DNA from: Betaproteobacteria bacterium
GTDB lineage: Bacteria > Pseudomonadota > Gammaproteobacteria > Burkholderiales > SG8-39
Reading direction: 5' to 3'
NCBI GenBank assembly: GCA_027317055.1
Contig: DAHVFK010000218.1
Coordinates: 1-6,213 of the forward strand
DNA length: 6,213 nucleotides
In this document: piece by piece, positions 4,211 through 6,213 of the stretch
How positions within the stretch are numbered: the stretch's first letter is position 1
Layout of the letters: each line of letters starts with the position of its first letter
Translations under genes and position numbers: made by a program
The notes under the pieces: model-generated
The model's database searches: none
Seen by the model: the letters and a program-made list of their open reading frames with translations, nothing else
What the model was told of the DNA's origin: nothing

Positions 4211-5628
4211 CAGTCGCCGTCCAGGTGGCGCGCAAGGCGCGCGAGCACCGCCTCGCGCCCGAGCAGCTCGAGCACGGCGTCGATCGACGGGGTCTGCGTG
4301 CGCCCGGTGACCAGGACGCGCAGCGGCATCGCGAGCTGCGGCATCTTCAGTCCGCTCGAGGCGAGCGCCTGCTTCATCGCGGCCGAGATCGCCGCGCGCT
4401 CCCACGCGGGCGCTTCGGCCAGGCGCGCCTGCAGGGTTCTCAGTGCCGGACGTGCCGCCTCGCTCAGGTGCTCGGCGAGGAGCGCCGGCTCGGGATGCGG
4501 CTCGGCGTAGAACAGCATCGCCGCCTCGGCCAGGTGCAGCAGTGTGGTGGCGCGGTCCTTGAGCAGTGCGACCACGCGCTCGAGCGGCGGCCCGGCATCG
4601 GGCGCGGCGCCCAGGCGCCGCAGCTCGGGCTCGATGAGCGCCGCGAGGCGCGCGTCGGGCGCGGCCTTGATGTATTGCTGGTTCATCCAGGCCAGCTTGT
4701 CGGGATCGAACTGCGCCGCCGAGCGCGACACGTGCGCGAGGTCGAACCACTCGACCAGCTGCTGCATGCCGAACAGCTCGTCGTCGCCGTGCGACCAGCC
4801 CAGCCGCGCGAGGTAGTTGTCGAGCGCCTCGGGCAGAAAGCCGTCGTCGCGGTACTGGGTCACGCTCACCGCGCCGTGGCGCTTCGAGAGGCGCTCGCCG
4901 TCGGGGCCGAGGATCATCGGCACGTGCGCGAATTCGGGCAGCTGGGTTCCTGCATCTTTCGTCAAGGCGCGGAAGATGTGGATCTGGCGCGGCGTGTTGT
5001 TGACGTGGTCGTCGCCGCGGATCACGTGCGTGATCTGCATGTCGAGGTCGTCGACCACCACGCCGAAGTTGTAGGTCGGCACGCCGTCGGCGCGCAGGAT
5101 GACGAGGTCGTCGAGCTCGGCGTTGGGGAACGAGATCTGGCCCTTGACCAGGTCGCGCCAGCCGACCTCGCCCTCCTCCGGGGTGCGAAAGCGCACCACC
5201 GGTGCGCCGCCCGCGGGCGCGACCAGCCCGGCGGCTTTCGCCCGCTCGGGGCGCCAGCGCCCGTCGTAGCGCGGTTTTTCGCCGCGGGAGCGTTGTTCGT
5301 TCCTGAGGCTGTCCAATTCTTCTTTCGTGGCCCAGCAATAGTAGGCGTGGCCCGCGGCGATCAGGCGCTCGGCGACCTCCTTGTAGCGCGCCAGGCGCTG
5401 CATCTGGAACAACGGCCCCTCGTCCCAGTCGAGCCCGAGCCACTTCATGCCGTCCAGGATCGCGTTGCTCGAGGCCTCGGTCGAGCGCTCCTGGTCGGTG
5501 TCCTCGATGCGCAACACGAATGTGCCGCCGTGGCGGCGCGCGTAGGCCCACGAGAACAGCGCGGTGCGCGCGCCGCCGACGTGGAGGTAGCCTGTGGGGC
5601 TGGGAGCGAAGCGCGTGCGCACGTTCAT
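4210..5628 (-). CDS. gltX: Glutamyl-tRNA synthetase
   Basis: The product is a cytoplasmic class Ic aminoacyl-tRNA synthetase that charges tRNA-Glu with glutamate using ATP. At 472 residues it has the usual length. The HIGH-type motif is HVGG (16-19) within FAPSPTGYLHVGG, the KMSKS-type loop is RLSKRHG (246-252), and HVIRGDDH (201-208) is the conserved active-site segment. The C-terminal third (about 310-472) is the helical anticodon-binding domain. The Cys-x-Cys and Cys-x-His zinc ligands of the E. coli enzyme are not conserved: only C98 of the first pair remains and no second pair is seen. The start is placed at ATG 5628 (MNVRTRFAPSPTG), because ten extra residues from the ATG at 5658 would extend beyond the family's N-terminus and across the likely promoter. 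No Shine-Dalgarno sequence precedes it, consistent with a very short leader. Its stop overlaps the start of the first DUF3617 gene, so gltX heads that operon. Confidence 0.97.
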   Translation of the reverse strand: MNVRTRFAPSPTGYLHVGGARTALFSWAYARRHGGTFVLRIEDTDQERSTEASSNAILDGMKWLGLDWDEGPLFQMQRLARYKEVAERLIAAGHAYYCWATKEELDSLRNEQRSRGEKPRYDGRWRPERAKAAGLVAPAGGAPVVRFRTPEEGEVGWRDLVKGQISFPNAELDDLVILRADGVPTYNFGVVVDDLDMQITHVIRGDDHVNNTPRQIHIFRALTKDAGTQLPEFAHVPMILGPDGERLSKRHGAVSVTQYRDDGFLPEALDNYLARLGWSHGDDELFGMQQLVEWFDLAHVSRSAAQFDPDKLAWMNQQYIKAAPDARLAALIEPELRRLGAAPDAGPPLERVVALLKDRATTLLHLAEAAMLFYAEPHPEPALLAEHLSEAARPALRTLQARLAEAPAWERAAISAAMKQALASSGLKMPQLAMPLRVLVTGRTQTPSIDAVLELLGREAVLARLARHLDGD

Positions 5629-5630
5629 GC

Positions 5631-5644
5631 AGGCGCGAATTGTA
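5631..5644 (-). promoter_or_regulatory. Possible gltX -10 box and GC discriminator
   Basis: On the minus strand TACAAT (5644 down to 5639) is followed by TCGCGCCT. The block matches the tRNA promoter (TATAAT then TCGCGCCC) at 12 of 14 positions. A start near 5632 would leave only a few bases before the gltX ATG at 5628, which fits the lack of a ribosome binding site. No good -35 hexamer lies at the expected spacing, so confidence is moderate. Confidence 0.45.
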
Positions 5645-5681
5645 CCGCGCGGCCGCACGCGTCCGCCGCGCCGCCGATGCT

Positions 5682-5685
5682 AGGA
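5682..5685 (+). promoter_or_regulatory. Ribosome binding site of the FAD monooxygenase gene
   Basis: AGGA lies 6 bases before ATG 5692 and supports that start over later in-frame ATG codons. The overlapping hexamer taggat (5681-5686) could be read as a weak -10 box, but the Shine-Dalgarno reading is preferred. Confidence 0.55.
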
Positions 5686-5691
5686 TTTGGC

Positions 5692-6213
5692 ATGGCCGAA
5701 AAGACCTTCCAGCCCGACCGCATGGCGGGCTACACGCTGCCGGTCTACGAGACCCGCACCCCGCCCGAGATCGCGCGCGGCGAGCAGACGGTGTACCCGG
5801 TGATCGTGGTCGGCGCGGGGCTGGGCGGGCTCACCGCGGCGCTCGAGCTGGGCGAGCGCGGCGTGCGCACGGTGCTGCTGGACGAGGACAACACGGTCGG
5901 CGCCGCGGGACTGTCCTCGCGCGGCATCTGCTACGCCAAGCGCTCGCTCGAGATCTTCGACCGCTTCGGCGTCGCCGAGCGCGTGCGCGCCAAGGGCGTG
6001 ACCTGGAACGAAGGCGACGTCTACGCCGGCCTGGAGCGCATGTACCGTTTCAACCTGCAGCCCGAGCGCGACCAGAAGTACCCCGCATTCGTCAACCTGC
6101 AGCAGTTCTACGTCGAGCAGTACCTGGTCGAGCGCATCATGCGCACGCCGGCGGTCGACCTGCGCTGGAAGAACAAGGTGGTGGACGTGCGCCCCGGCGC
6201 CGACGGCGTCGAG
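5692..6213 (+). CDS. FAD-dependent aromatic monooxygenase, N-terminal part (3' truncated by window)
   Basis: The first 174 residues of a flavoprotein are visible and the frame is open to the window edge. The Rossmann FAD-binding motif is VVGAGLGG (39-46), followed by the helix LTAALELGERG and strand 2 ending in LLDED (62-66), whose acidic residue should bind the FAD ribose. The segment SSRGICYAKRSLEIFDRFGV after it is typical of the group A flavin monooxygenases (PHBH/MhpA/phenol-hydroxylase type, Pfam FAD_binding_3), which hydroxylate aromatic rings with NAD(P)H and oxygen. A later conserved portion reads YVEQYLVERI. A 38-residue leader precedes the Rossmann motif, longer than in many relatives, without signal-peptide character. 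The gene diverges from gltX across 63 bases and probably begins a catabolic operon beyond the window (inference). The exact substrate cannot be assigned. Confidence 0.88.
   Translation, partial: MAEKTFQPDRMAGYTLPVYETRTPPEIARGEQTVYPVIVVGAGLGGLTAALELGERGVRTVLLDEDNTVGAAGLSSRGICYAKRSLEIFDRFGVAERVRAKGVTWNEGDVYAGLERMYRFNLQPERDQKYPAFVNLQQFYVEQYLVERIMRTPAVDLRWKNKVVDVRPGADGVE

Noticed and set aside
4211..5551. Long open minus-strand frame overlapping gltX in a different frame
   Set aside because: It runs into the first DUF3617 gene, but within gltX its translation is almost all Arg/Ala/Gly/Pro, as expected for an out-of-frame reading of GC-rich coding DNA, whereas the gltX frame carries clear motifs. 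Only the part from 4210 downward is real coding sequence.

Overview
The window looks like chromosomal DNA of a GC-rich proteobacterium, most likely a betaproteobacterium of the Burkholderiales or a related order. This rests on codon use with strong G/C at third positions, the style of the GltX, RadC and DUF3617 proteins, and a flavin monooxygenase of the aromatic-catabolism type. It is an inference from sequence style, not a database match.

Left part (1-3129), accessory in character. It opens with the C-terminal end of a protein that resembles the closing strands of a SAM-dependent DNA methyltransferase (1-237). A gene-poor, visibly less GC-rich stretch follows (238-895). Next comes a complete membrane di-iron hydroxylase of the AlkB/XylM superfamily (896-1957) with no electron-transfer partner beside it. 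A 395-base intergenic region follows that contains a run of six inverted repeats. It leads into a divergent RadC/JAB-domain gene with an excellent ribosome binding site and a degenerate N-terminal helix-hairpin-helix region. A 13-bp perfect stem-loop lies just past radC. The whole block abuts the 3' end of a tRNA-Glu gene, a classic integration site, so it may be one end of a genomic island. No integrase or second attachment site is visible.

Right part (3130-6213), core in character. On the minus strand, in transcription order, lie gltX (glutamyl-tRNA synthetase), two tandem DUF3617 secreted-protein genes joined by TGATG and ATGA overlaps, then tRNA-Ala(GGC) and tRNA-Glu(UUC). The tRNA pair has its own strong sigma70-type promoter with a TATAAT box and a GC-rich discriminator. 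A nearly identical -10/discriminator block lies just upstream of gltX. This suggests that the synthetase and its cognate tRNA are co-regulated, perhaps by the stringent response. Divergent from gltX is the start of a FAD-dependent monooxygenase (5692 to the window end, truncated).

No CRISPR array, recognisable insertion sequence, toxin-antitoxin pair or defence operon was found. The points most worth following up are the orphan XylM-like hydroxylase with altered histidine-box spacing, the hairpin cluster ahead of radC, the possible island junction at tRNA-Glu, and the matched gltX/tRNA promoters.
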